From NCBI GenBank assembly GCA_947561585.1, contig CANNZV010000428.1, forward strand, positions 124,001-188,000: a stretch of 64,000 bases of DNA, given 5' to 3'. The notes beneath the pieces are model-generated. The model made no database searches and was not told the DNA's origin. It worked only from the letters and a program-made list of their open reading frames with translations. Below are positions 21,051 to 32,271 of this stretch, one piece after another. Source of the DNA: Caprella mutica. Taxonomy: Eukaryota; Arthropoda; Malacostraca; Amphipoda; Caprellidae. The position numbers were made by a program, and so were the translations under genes. Every line of letters begins with the position of its first letter. The first letter of the stretch is position 1.

Positions 21051-22666
21051 GAACCAGACATGGAGGCGCTTTGCAAACTGCGACACCCAGACTGTATTTC
21101 ATGGTAAATCCCACTGACATGTCATCATTTTTTAGCTACTTATTCCAATGTTACCATTAATTGTTGGTGGATAAATTGGGAAAATGTTGGTGGATCAACC
21201 AAATTATTGGGGAATTTATGGTTGATTTTTTCAGCTTTTTGAAAAAGTCTGTGAAATTTTGTGCAACAAATACAGACTGGTGTGGTACTACTTCTCCAGT
21301 CTGTATTTGGTACACCGAAACTCAAACAGTATAACCTAGACATGAAACACGTCAAAAAATCAACTATGGACCCTGGAATGACCCAGTCTGCAGAGTGCAT
21401 GATTGTGAGTTCATGTCGCCAGAGATCAATACTGACGTTTATGAAGGGAAAAGGGAAATATATCTTTGCGAAATCTTTGAGACTTGAGTCACGATTATTT
21501 TAATTCCAATATTAAGCCTACTTGTAGCTAATTAAGAATTGTTAAGGAGACATTTTGGAGACAGATTTGAAAATCTTTGGAGACAGACATATTATCCCCA
21601 AAATAAGATCTTGGGAGAATCCACTTTTCAAACTGGCTATTGACTATGACTAACCTTTCTAATAATTTACTGATCCAGATCCAGGCATCATCCAGCATCA
21701 TTTTCCTAATTTTGCAACCAAAAATTAATGGTAGGGTAACGCAGGTAAATTACGGCCTTCTCACGAGAGTAAAAACTTCTGAACCGAAATTAAATAAAAT
21801 GTTGCATACCAACCAAAAGAAGCTCAGTGCATCATGCATGCTATTATTAATTAATTAAGTTTATAATGTATGTTTTGAAGCTATGGTGTTTCTATTGCTA
21901 GAGACCGCAGTTAGACTGTTAATGTGCCGCAATTTACCTGCTTGACCCTCATAGGTTACAGGTATACCTAGCTTAAGTAACAAAGTCAATAACATAAGAA
22001 TAGAATTAAATAAATAGGTAGTTAGTTAGAAATCCACTAACTTCACTGGAATATTTATTTTTACAAATAAAAAAATTCAATCAAGATGTTGGGTACTATG
22101 CAAATTTACCATCAAATATATACTGGAGCCTGGACCAGGTGAGGTAGGTAATGACAAATTGGCTAATGGCATAATGCCATCACTGCAATGATCATTTGAC
22201 ATTTTTAAATACCTGCCTACCTTAGTCTCAGACACCAGGTAGGCTGAGGCAGCAGCCTGCAGGAACTGGTCAGTGGTTGGCTTAGGCAAGACTGGCCAGT
22301 CTTTAATTGTTGCACAACTACCTACCTACCATGTTTCAGAAGCTGGAAAATTGTAAGCCAATTTTTGAGCCACAATTTCACAGAAATTCAGAGCCAAGCC
22401 AATTTGGCTCATTTTTAGAAGTTTTCAAGCCAAAATTAACATGGGAATATGGGAATTAATTCAAAATGTTAAGCCAATTAGACATATCTGAGTTTTGACC
22501 TTATGAAATCTAAGCCAATTAATTGGCTTTAACTGACAGTCTGACATTAGTGACATAACATACTCTGTAAGTCTGTAACATGGGCTACCTACTCAATGAC
22601 TTTTTCAGAAAGGTGAAAAAATCCACCAACACAGGTAGGGTAAATTACGAATTAAGTACCTATCGG

Positions 22667-22890
22667 TCGGTTTCATATCTTCGGTCGTACATATAAGAAA
22701 AAACTATATTATATACCAACAATTGTTATTTTAAATTTTTGTTTAAGTTGGTACCTAATATCTATCCATGCAGGCTGCAGGTATCATGGATACCAACTAA
22801 AATAAAAATTAAGTAACATTGGTACCTAATACCTAGTTTTTTCTTATATGACCGAAGATATTCAAGATATGAAACTGACCGATAATTCTT
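22667..22890. repeat. Palindromic MITE of about 220 bp
   Basis: The ends TATCGGTCGGTTTCATATC and its inverse (GATATGAAACTGACCGATA) enclose complementary arms sharing TATAAGAAAAAACTA and GGTACCTAATA-type blocks. It is non-coding. Confidence 0.8.
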
Positions 22891-22896
22891 TCTTTA

Positions 22897-23525
22897 GTGC
22901 CAGTCTGCAGAATATGGGACATTTTTAACATTTTCTGTGCTAACAATCCTTAATTTCCTCCTATATAAATATATTACATGTATTTAACTGAGAGCAGAAG
23001 CCAAAATGGAGGATTTCTTGGAGAAAACTTTACCACTTCCTTCAGTCTGAGTCTGGTAATTTACATAGGCCTAATCAGTTTGTATTTGGTGCACTGAACA
23101 GTGAACTCCTCTGACATTTTCAGAAATCTTAGAAATAGCTGCCAACATTTTTCATCAATTTGTCTAGTCCTCCAACATTTTTCATCAACTTGTCTAGTCC
23201 TCCAACATTTTTCCAGTTTCCCCTCCAAAAATTAGTGGTAATATAGGAATTAATAGCTAAATATCCTCCGAGGCTCCGACATTGCAGAAATTTTTTACTT
23301 GAGAAATTGAATATCTGCCGAAATATCATTGGAATTTACCACCAAATACAATCTGGCGGGGCCAGGCAGGCTAATTCCAAGACTGCAAGATCTGGTAAAC
23401 TGTTCTCCAAGAAATCATCTATTTTGGCTTCTGTTTTCAGTAAAATGCATGTAAATATAGGAGAAAATTAAGGATTGTTCGCACAGGAAATGTTAAAATG
23501 TATCATATTCTGCAGACTGGCACTA
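22897..23525. repeat. Inverted repeat with ~130-bp arms and short direct repeats in its loop
   Basis: The arm 22897-23030 (GTGCCAGTCTGCAGAAT onward) is complementary to 23395-23525. The loop holds a tandem duplication (CAACATTTTTCATCAA.TTGTCTAGTCCTC, about 23146-23210). No gene was recognised from 23530 to 25088. Confidence 0.75.
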
Positions 23526-25088
23526 ATTCCAATAATTTGACTGATGATCAATGATCCACCAACATTTCCCCAATTTAGCCATCAGAAAATTAAAAATTAG
23601 TAATGGTAACATAGGTAGGAATTGTAGGTAGCTAGTAGCTGAAAATCATCCGACATTGATATAGGTACCTAGCTAATATTATTTTCAAAGTGGAATTTAT
23701 TGACAAGTTGGAGGAATTTACACTGAAATAAATTCTGGACCTTAGTCCTCAGGTTCCTAATTCTGGTTTAGATTTTTCAAAAAATTATTAGGTAGCCTTC
23801 CTAGTTACTGCAGCCAAATCTGTATTTGATGCACTGAAATCCTCTGACTTTTCCAAAAAAATCTGTAAAAGCCAGCCAACATTTTTCTCTGATTTGAGTA
23901 GGTACCTGGGATTTAAAGAACCAGGCTAGGGCTGTTAGCTCAGCTTACGAGAAATCAGGTGATGGCTAACTAGAGAGATCATAGGTAGGCTACCTAACTA
24001 GTAACTACGAGGCTTACGTATTCAACATTTGGTTGTCAAAGTTGATTATCACTTGATTAGATAGAAGTTATCAAAAGACATTTTTATAGTTTCAAATAAT
24101 TCACAAAAAACTCAATTAATAAAATAATGAATCATTTTATAACTTAATAGAGATACATAGCTGCCTGCAAATCACTAGGTTTCTATCACTAAGTGAGTGA
24201 TGTGTGTGATGGTGAGTTGACGCTGGTGAGCAAGAAATGGCGGGAGATAATAAATAAGTTAACAGTTAATAAAATGCTTATGGTAAGCAAATATCAAAGT
24301 CACCAATTACTATGGCTTAGTAAGAATTTTAGTTTATTTTCTTTCTTTCTTCCATGAGTTTATATATTTAGTATATTGGCTATTTATAAATATTATTAGG
24401 GATGTCTTAGGGAAATGAAATGGCATCGAATACTATAACCGTTTGTTTAGCACAATTCAATACTGTTTGTATCTCTCCGTCTATAATATTAATTAATAAT
24501 ATTGTGATTAGATATTGATCTTTAAAAGAGTATCGTCACTGCACTATCTATTGTAGAAGTCTGGGCAATGATAATTTCTGTTTATTTTGAAAATAGTAGG
24601 TATGACACATGATTTAATAACGATGGTATATATAAAAGTAGTTTTAACATTTATATATTTAACTTCCTTCTTAAATTATGCACTGCAAGTATTAATTCTC
24701 ACGTTCACAATAAATACAGAATGTGTACCAATATATATAAGATTAGTCATGATGTTAAAAATTCTATATTTGAGAATATAATCTGAGGTATAAGTATATA
24801 TACAATATACATGAACCTAACAAAGAAAAGGAAAAAATCTACGTAGTTTGCTAAGATCATTTAAGCATTTTTAGTTAAATTAAATAACAAAACTAGTAAT
24901 TATAATCAGAAATTGTTACTTGGACAAATTCCTATTTATTATAACTAGAAAACCTATTTATTTTAAATAACATTTAAGTCAATTAACAGCGAGTTATTTA
25001 TTTCAATTAGTTCATTATATTTGCTGCAAACAGAAATTTCTTAAATAACACAAAATTATTTGATATGACTAGCTGATTTCTCTCTGTG

Positions 25089-25500
25089 TAGTGAAAGTGA
25101 TCTAGCTGTAAGGTTGAAACGTATAACACAGATTAGAAATCATTGTAAGGTTCATCTGACACAAATACAGGATAAATACACAAGTAGAATTAACTCTAAA
25201 CGTAAGGAAAAGGACATAGGAGTTGGTTCGCGAGTGTATGCTCGTCTTGACAAACATACCCAGATGAGAAAGTTAGACTTACCCATCTCGGGACCGTTTG
25301 TCGTGACAAACAAGAAGGGAAACCGGATTACGATTCAAGAAGTTAATTCTTCACGAACCTTTGTAATTCACCCTGACAAATTGATTGTAAAACAAACAAT
25401 TTCAATGGAAACTCCTACGAGTATCCATACTAACCAGACTAACCTTACTAACAACCAACCTAAGGATAAGAACCCTTATAACTTAAGACCTCGAAGATGA
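25089..25500 (+). pseudogene. Gypsy-1 integrase, C-terminal part
   Basis: Beyond the CACTA element the pol frame resumes without a stop and ends at TGA 25498-25500. KRITQIRNHCKVHL, VGSRVYARLDKH and RKLDLPISGPFVV are typical of the integrase tail of insect errantivirus-like elements, where this domain helps bind DNA. The reading phase matches the core domain at 14713 once the TA duplication is taken into account. The final residues (NPYNLRPRR) are a common gypsy Pol terminus. Confidence 0.9.
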
Positions 25501-25614
25501 GTGAGGCATAGATAATAGTTGTAAACCTATTGTAATAATAGTTGTAAACCTATTGTAATAATGTTTTGAATTGTATAAGTAGTAATAAGTTATAAGAATA
25601 AATTGTAATAATAA

Positions 25615-26655
25615 TTGACCTTCCAAGGGCCGGTGAAGTGGATTCTACCGCTCTTGATGGTGGCTGGTTGCCTGGCTCTAGAAGCAGACTCACCCCCCAT
25701 ATCCATTCACCCCTGGCAAGGCACCGCAAGGATGGAAGGTGCGTTTTTGTTATCACCCATAAGGTTGACATTCATTTCGAGTGTCTGTGATCAATTAGTA
25801 TCAAATCTACATTTCACACATACCACAATTAACGCTCTCCTTACCACCACAGTTTTAGAGTCGGCCAAGGGTCGACAAAACTTTGTGCGTAGGCTTTCTT
25901 TTATTATATTCAGATTAGAAACTACTTACCTTGAAATAATATCTTATCTAGGGAGAAATCTAATGTGTGAAAACCTTCATGAGGAAATTAATTATAATCA
26001 TAATAAACTACAAACACAACTAAGTTTATTATGGACTAAACTTGAAGCACCGGAGCAAACCACGAGCTCCTTAGCGCATTTTTTGGGAGCAGCTCGCCCT
26101 TCCACCAATCTTGAAAATACTACCAATCCAGAAGCCTTCCTCGGAGTTGTTGCAGGATTGGCTGTAGGGGGTATAAGCGGTACCATATTCGGATCACTCT
26201 TTGGAGGATCTGACCATACCGAAGAAATATCCACTTTGAACAATAACATAAATAAAATTAACAAAAAAATTACTATAACAAATGAACGGATTGATATACT
26301 GTCAAAAACAGTGGAGAAATCGGTTAAAGATATAAAAATAATTTTAGATAATTTGAATAAGTTAGTAGAGGGTTCAGAGAAGTTACAAATGCTTAGTTGG
26401 AATTTTGAACAACTGAAGCAGGCTGCCGTGAACTCTTTATTACTGATAAGGATAGCAGAAAATTCACTCACATTATTACGTTCAGGAACCATCAGTTCAG
26501 ATTTATTGGATATAGAGACGGTGAAGGCAGTAGTAGAGGAAGGGACTAGAATTTACCCCGATTTAATGTTTCCCATTTCAAAGGTCAATCGTAGAACCAT
26601 CCAAGATATCATTCCTTTCATAACAATTAAAAACTTAGGTACTTTGTATCACTAA
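25615..26655 (+). pseudogene. Gypsy-1 envelope-like protein, N-terminal half
   Basis: An open frame of up to 346 codons follows pol by about 115 bp; the first ATG is near 25657, and in related elements env is made from a spliced RNA, so the true start is unsure. A short hydrophobic leader is followed by an ectodomain, a Gly-rich hydrophobic stretch at about residues 175-198 (a candidate fusion peptide) and a heptad-rich helix at about 205-260. This matches class I, baculovirus F-like Env of errantiviruses. The frame stops at 26655 and similarity continues in another frame, so it is broken. Confidence 0.82.
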
Positions 26656-26693
26656 TCCCTTTATTCCATAGGAATGAATATCAACTCGTCACG

Positions 26694-27698
26694 TTGATAC
26701 CCCATCCAATAAAGATAGATTCGGACAAACTAGTAATAGCCAACCTAAAGGAGATATTCCTGTATGACAAGGAACACTATGTCACCACAGACCTAGACAA
26801 CATTCATTCTATTGACGATAAAACCCACATCTTAAGACAAAATGAACCCATATGGAGTTTTAAACATTCTTCTTGTGAGTTCGAATCATTTATGATGAAT
26901 ACCACAAACATGATGGAATTATGCAGCTTTAGAGATTTAGGAGTCAATAATGGGATCTTGCAATCAGATTCTCACCAGAAACGACTGTTGTACGTAACAG
27001 AATCTACTCAAATAGAGTTGCAATGCCCCACAGGCCTCATTAGGGACTCTTTAGTTGGATTACATTACTTACCATTAAATTGTGACATCATGACTAATAG
27101 AGTAGAATGGCCTGCACGGTTGTCCCATGAGATTGACATTACTAAGTTAGTATCTAATACTACTAAACCCAATCCGTTTGACATTACGAATTTACCTATA
27201 TTTTCAGTAAATGATTCAACTCCCTTACATAAAACGATCAAGAAGCTGATAGATGAATTACCCTCAGACGAACCTTTCGTTATTCCATTTGACGAAATGG
27301 ATCTCACATTAGAGGAGGTTCACACTTACTCAATCGTAACTCAAGGAAGTTTAATCATTTTAGTACTAATCAATTTAATTCTCATTATAATATTATATGT
27401 TTTGAAATTCAGAGATCACCGCAATAAACATTCAGATGATATTGAATCAGGGAATAACTTAAATCCAAGGGATTCTTTGACAATACCGTTAAGGAGTAGT
27501 TTTCGTAGAATCCAGAATAAACTACAGAATCTAAAAAAAGAGATTAACGAAAACTCCCATAGCAGATTTAGTTCCGCTCGATCATCGATAAATGATAGAA
27601 TAAAACGGAAGGGAAGGAAAGTGAGAACGAAAGTAAAAAAACTCTTCCATCAAAAGAATCAGGAAACGAAACCATTCCAAGGATTCCAGATCCTCTAA
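26694..27698 (+). pseudogene. Gypsy-1 envelope-like protein, C-terminal half with membrane anchor
   Basis: This 334-codon frame continues env after a small frame change. It has Cys residues at HSSCEFES, MELCSF, LQCPTG and LNCDIM typical of the Env ectodomain. One clear transmembrane segment lies at about residues 215-236 (LIILVLINLILIIILYVL), and a basic, Ser-rich cytoplasmic tail follows. Another frame stays open past the stop at 27698 to about 27840 with compatible composition, suggesting a further frameshift near the end. Env would sit in membranes and could allow cell-to-cell spread; this copy cannot encode it whole. Confidence 0.82.
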
Positions 27699-28157
27699 TA
27701 ACTCGGATGATTCGGAAGCTTCGGTGAAATCGGTAGGAACTAATACTACCATGAAGATTTATCCCTCACTTCCTTCAACGCTGCCCTCACCTCAGTTGCG
27801 TGATAAAATTAGAGAAATTCCCTTAAAAGTCTATAAATGAATAATATTGTAAGTTGATTCCCTGCTATCTGATGCCAATTGGCGATCATGTATGATTAAT
27901 GTAAGATTACTAACCCTAAATTCTAGTTTACATTTAAGGATGAAGATTCTATTTTATGTTGAATATATTGTTGATAATAAAACAATGGAAGTACGTTGAA
28001 GCAACAATTGTTGGTCTTACGCACCTTCGATCCGCGCTTGTCATTAGTATTTCCACTTGTCACCTAATCATATATAAGTAATTGATTCTGTATTATTATT
28101 ATCTCCAAAGTTCAACAACCACATGAGACGCTAACTTCCGTTGGCATTGATGGTCGA

Positions 28158-28382
28158 GTGGCACCAACCTATGATGGCAGGATGGTCGGGTCCATGAACA
28201 CTTACCTTCCAGCCGTTGGACCCTTTGGCACCCAAGGTCGTGGCTACGCCCGCTGCAGCAGTTACGGACCTACCTGCGTACCTACATGTGCCATGAAGGT
28301 TGCCACACAATCCTGTGAGCCGGTTCCTCCTGTCCCTGACACGATGGGACTTCCCTCACCACAGATGACCGATGACAGCTGA
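28158..28382 (+). CDS. Small ORF of unknown function in the Gypsy-1 3' region
   Basis: A 74-codon ORF lies between env and the 3' LTR in a segment that is distinctly GC-richer than the surrounding element. It is rich in Pro, Gly and Cys (CSSYGPTCVPTC) and begins MAPTYDGRMVGS. I do not recognise it. It could be an accessory reading frame, captured host sequence or chance. The interval 27840-28157 holds no other gene. Confidence 0.3.
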   Translation: MAPTYDGRMVGSMNTYLPAVGPFGTQGRGYARCSSYGPTCVPTCAMKVATQSCEPVPPVPDTMGLPSPQMTDDS

Positions 28383-28564
28383 CACGTCAACCTCTACATC
28401 AACCCATTTACAAATTTTTTTTTATTATTTTATTTTTTATTTTATGCTTTTCATATTTTCACTAACATTAATTTGTGATAGATCGTAGTTTACTTTTCTT
28501 TGCTTGTTTAGGCTTAGTTAAAACTTGCTTTTCTGTTGAAAATTACTTTGTAATTTTCTTTTTT

Positions 28565-28575
28565 AAGGGGGGGGA
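28565..28575 (+). promoter_or_regulatory. Gypsy-1 polypurine tract
   Basis: AAGGGGGGGGA lies three bases before the 3' LTR, the expected primer site for plus-strand synthesis. Confidence 0.85.
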
Positions 28576-28578
28576 TAG

Positions 28579-29370
28579 TGTTAACGGTATATTGGTCTAG
28601 AAAAACGAAAAGTTTGATATTTCATTTATATGTTTACTTTGAAGAGTTACAGTAATTAAATTACACATATACTTAATTATTATTATTGTATTTCATGAGT
28701 ATACTATTTATCTGTAAAACGAATAACCATCTGTTGAAACCTTGACTAAATTAGATATCTGTTTTTGCCCTAAGCACACATGCATATTTATTCTCTAATG
28801 GATCAACTCCTAAAGGGGCACAAAAAACTAGCTGGTATATAGAAAGGCTGCAGAGACGATCGTAAACTGACTAAGTTTAATGTGTTTGTCGGACAGTTAT
28901 GAGAGGGACGTGAGCATTAACAAGAGCTCGAAATTAGTAAATACATTTTTTGTATTATTTGACTTTAGTTAAAAACAACCTCGACACAATTTCTCTTCCG
29001 ATTTCCAAATTCCCCGCACCTAGATACTTGGTGAAAGTATCCTTATAAAAGGGGTATGTTCCCTTCATAGGGAGTTCAGTAAAAGTCCACAAGCTCGTTA
29101 ATTAGTACGAGTCAATCGTCGTCTGTACGCCGTCACTCTGGGCAAACTAAATTGTCAAACATTCTGTAACTGTAACATTTTCTTAGTGAATATAAGTGTT
29201 GTGTTAATTGCGTTTCATTACTCCTTGCCAATAGTAACTATTGAGAATTAATCAAAGTCAAAGTAAGAATTCCTAAATCAAATAGTGAATAACACCCAAG
29301 AGGGTAGTCTAAATATATACCCTAAATATTAATGGACTAAAGACAATAAGTAACAAAAAAGTCATTAATA
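28579..29370 (+). repeat. Gypsy-1 3' LTR
   Basis: The 792-bp LTR has the same ends as the 5' copy and is followed directly by the GCTCC duplication at 29371-29375. Confidence 0.95.
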
Positions 29371-29573
29371 GCTCCCTAATGGCTTTGAATTTGGTTGGAG
29401 TGCGTGAAGTGCGAGGTCATCCACACCTGGGTCGATCACCTGTTGTCTCCAGTTCTTGGTAGCGTTTAACAGCATCCCTAACAGTCGATTTCGGTGCTTC
29501 TAACATGTTAACAATCTCTGGGTTTGTTTTCTCCGCGCAGTGTAGCTGAATAATAGCCTCACTTTGACTCATT
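29371..29573 (-). pseudogene. MLE-1 transposase, N-terminal helix-turn-helix part
   Basis: Starting at ATG 29571-29573 on the minus strand, MSQSEAIIQLHCAEKTNPEI and STVRDAVKRYQELETTGDRP form the first DNA-binding helix-turn-helix of a mariner transposase. A TGA replaces an expected codon soon after. The coding sense continues at 7982 once Gypsy-1 and one GCTCC copy are discounted. Confidence 0.85.
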
Positions 29574-29686
29574 TTTACAAAAGACAATGTAAATTTACCA
29601 AAATTTAGACCTGGAACATTAAAGTATGATTATAGGAAGAGAATGAGATATGGATAAAATAGTAAGGATGTACCTTATCATTATAA

Positions 29687-30643
29687 AAATTTATTTTGTT
29701 TTAAAATATTTATTTACAAAATATCAACATTTCGACTATTTATAGCCATCTTCAGGAGCTGAAAAATATTTTACTTTTATTGCTTCTATGCATAAAAAAA
29801 TACAATCAACTATATACTTTCTCTAAAAATATAACTAAACTGTATGGAGATAAAATTAATTTGAACATATATGATGACATTAAAACAAGAAATGAAAGAT
29901 TGAAGAGCAGGTATTTAAGAACAGTCTATGTTCCTAGTGAAATGACTAAAAGTTTAGAATATAAGTCCTATAGCCTAGAAAGGAGCCTGAGAAATAATGA
30001 ACATACAAAATAAAATGTATTTTCTATGCATTAAAAAGATGAGATTACATATTAAAAAACAACAAAATAAAAAAAAATGGAATAGAAAGAAATGGGGATA
30101 ATAAATGTCTTATCTATTGATTATTGAAAGTGAAAAGGCAGTTTGTATGGAATTTAAATTTTTTTTAATTTATGAATACATAATGATTCTAAAATACGTA
30201 ATTCTATTGATTTATTGCATTGGTTGATGATGGTAAAAGACATATATTATCCCCATTTCTTTCTATTCCATTTTTTTTTATTTTGTAGTTTTTTAATATG
30301 TAATCTCATCTTTTTAATCCATAGAAAATACATTTTAATTTTTATGTTCATTATTTCTCAAGCTCCTTTCTAAACTTTTAGTCATTTCACTAGGAACATA
30401 GACTGTTCTTAAATACCTGCTCTTCAATCTTTCATTTCTTGTTTTAATGTCATCATATATGTTCAAATTAATTTTATCTCCATACAGTTTAGTTATATTT
30501 TTAGAGAAAGTATTTAGTTGATTGTATTTTTTTTATGTATAGAAGCAATAAAAGTAAAATATTTTTCAGATCCTGAAGATGGCTATAAATAGTCGAAACG
30601 TTGATATTTTGTAAATAAATATTTTAAAACAAAATAAATTTTC
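29687..30643. repeat. Head-to-head inverted pair with Penelope-like, hammerhead-like ends
   Basis: The arm 29687-30110 is complementary to 30236-30643 with a spacer of about 125 bp. Both outer ends carry CTGAAGATGGC...AGTCGAAA, the core of a hammerhead ribozyme, a feature described in Penelope-like retroelements. An open frame at 29780-30013 lies within the arm; its product is not recognised. The interval 30644-31667 has no gene I can support. Confidence 0.75.
30560..30635 (+). ncRNA. Putative type I hammerhead ribozyme
   Basis: On the plus strand CTGAAGA (CUGANGA box), a short stem II (GGCTAT/ATAGTC) and GAAAC occur in order. A GTA then follows as a possible cleavage triplet, and TAAAATATTT upstream can pair with AAATATTTTA downstream as stem I. 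Stem III would be minimal, as in Penelope-type ribozymes. The inverted copy at about 29700-29775 (minus strand) has GAAAT instead of GAAAC. Confidence 0.45.
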
Positions 30644-31667
30644 TTCTCGACAGATTTTAGTGTCTCTTTTTTATGAAACTAAATCTTAAATTACTCCAGT
30701 AAATAAATTATTTTTCAGTAAGTTACTTCAATGTGGATTCAAATTAAGTAGTAACTAAAATTGAATCCACTACTAAATAGAACTCAAATATCACATTGAG
30801 CTATATTTTAATGTCGGCTAAATAGAATTAAATATATAGTAAATTAATTACTGTAAAATGGGTTTTACAGTAATTAATTGGTTTCTTTTACACACATTGT
30901 AATTGTATAGGCAAAATAGCTTTCGATTAAAATATTAAGATCAATTAATTAAAATTGTCTGAATCTAGAATAGTAGTTCTAGATTAACCTTCAATATGCA
31001 TATTTCAAAGTGTCTTATGATCTAGGTCAATAGTTATAGATTTATTGATGCAGATTTCAGAAATAAAAATAATAATCAGTTGATGTTGCACATATGCTAA
31101 TAATTTGCAAAATTAATGAGAATACAGCATCATACACATAAAACAATTACTCGAAATACTACAAATCTCTGTTCACGTTGCAAACGACAATAAGTGTTGA
31201 AGACGAAACTAAGTGTAGATTTATTAACATTTTTAAACGAGCATAAGAACATTAAATTAATTAACAAATCAATACTCCAAAATTTGAGTTTCATTCATTT
31301 ATTACATGAGTCAAAATTAAAACTTCTACGATGGTCTGCAAGGACAGTTGCCAGATGAGAATATCATTGTGACAAGGTTAATATTGAAATTCACATTCTC
31401 AAAAGTCTCCATACCTTTATCTTAATTGATTGCAAAATATATACTATCTTCAATTTCTGTCCCTTTAAAGTGAATCCAAAAATCCAAGAAATTTGTGATT
31501 AAATTTGAATTATGTAGTCGGGGGTTTAACGTTGCTTCGGAACCAAAGGCCATGTCGCTGACGTCAAAGGGTAAATACAAGGAACTTTATGAAGCAGTCA
31601 TGAAGAAAATAGCTCAAGGAATAAATTCATCAACTATCAGTCGGTGAAGACATAAACTTGTGGATGC

Positions 31668-31691
31668 NNNNNNNNNNNNNNNNNNNNNNNN
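31668..31691. other. Assembly gap (24 N)
   Basis: The sequence is a run of N. True length and content are unknown. The flanks (about 31550-32260) show no recognised gene. Confidence 1.
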
Positions 31692-32271
31692 CAGAAAAGC
31701 TACCACGCACCGGTGGCTGCACTCACGGATTGAAGAAATAAATGAAGAAGTGTTCGTTTTTAAGCCTACAGCCCCACCTAACAGATAAATCTAAGACCTC
31801 GCAAATGAAGAACGAAACCCTATCGCTATCCTCTAAAACTGCTAGTATAAATAAATAAATAATAAATACGATAAAATTTAAAAGAATCTCGTGAAAACAA
31901 GTATCTTTCGGTATGTTTTTTTCTCCAATAAAATTGTTAAAAATATTCAATTGCTTAATAGTTGCAATAATAAATTATATTATTGAATGATAATAATGCA
32001 TAACAGCTGGGCACAGCCCTACTATTAATGTAGTTCACGATTGATATAATTAAATATTGAAGTAAAAACAAGTTTGAGGATTATATATAACGAAATTATG
32101 AATATTAAAATACTACAAACTGAACATTTGGTAAATTTGACCATTAATCACACCGCTATTATTATGAAGCTTATATTTGTGAAAGATATGTAGGATTTAG
32201 ATAATTTTAGTCATATTCCGTCTGAAGTGTTATATATAGTTTGACCGAAAGAATTATTCTTAAATGCTTAA

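Larger units (their letters stand above)
14714..25088 (-). mobile_element. CACTA/EnSpm-type DNA transposon inside Gypsy-1 integrase
   Basis: The insert starts CACAGAGAAA and ends with the inverse motif TTTCTCTCTGTG, and is flanked by TA (14712-14713, 25089-25090). The integrase frame is kept across the site when one TA copy is discounted, which supports the borders. Terminal CACAG and a transposase of the animal EnSpm/CACTA type on the minus strand agree. At 10,375 bp it is long and carries AT-rich subterminal repeats, possible exons of a second gene and several hairpins that may be later insertions. Confidence 0.88.
7988..29370 (+). mobile_element. Gypsy-1: env-bearing Ty3/gypsy (errantivirus-like) element
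   Basis: Two 792-bp LTRs (7988-8779 and 28579-29370) flank, in order, a long leader with structured repeats, gag, protease-RT-RNase H, integrase and env, an endogenous-retrovirus layout. The target duplication is GCTCC (7983-7987, 29371-29375). I count six differences between LTRs, about 99% identity, so it inserted after Copia-1. A CACTA element occupies 14714-25088; without it the element would be about 11 kb. Frameshifts in pol and env make the copy defective. Confidence 0.95.
1501..29573 (-). mobile_element. MLE-1: mariner-like element split into three pieces by nested insertions
   Basis: The element is read on the minus strand. Its left terminus starts with CAGGGTGCGGAGAAAG right after a TA dinucleotide at 1499-1500. 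Transposase pieces lie at 29371-29573 (N-terminal), 7889-7987 (middle) and 1620-2336 (catalytic), separated by Gypsy-1 and Copia-1. At both interruptions a 5-bp duplication is present (GCTCC at 7983-7987 and 29371-29375; AACTT at 2337-2341 and 7884-7888), and the transposase reading continues across. No matching right terminus was found before the palindrome at 29687, so that end seems lost. Confidence 0.85.

Noticed and set aside
20609..22289. Several 70-90-codon ORFs inside the CACTA interior
   Set aside because: They lie over duplicated or hairpin sequence and lack recognisable domains.
25998..26492. 164-codon minus-strand ORF over env
   Set aside because: Antisense shadow of the env frame with no recognised domain.
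31540..31667. Short open stretch starting MSLTSKGKYKEL before the gap
   Set aside because: It runs to a stop within ~30 codons, lies next to missing sequence and matches nothing I recognise.
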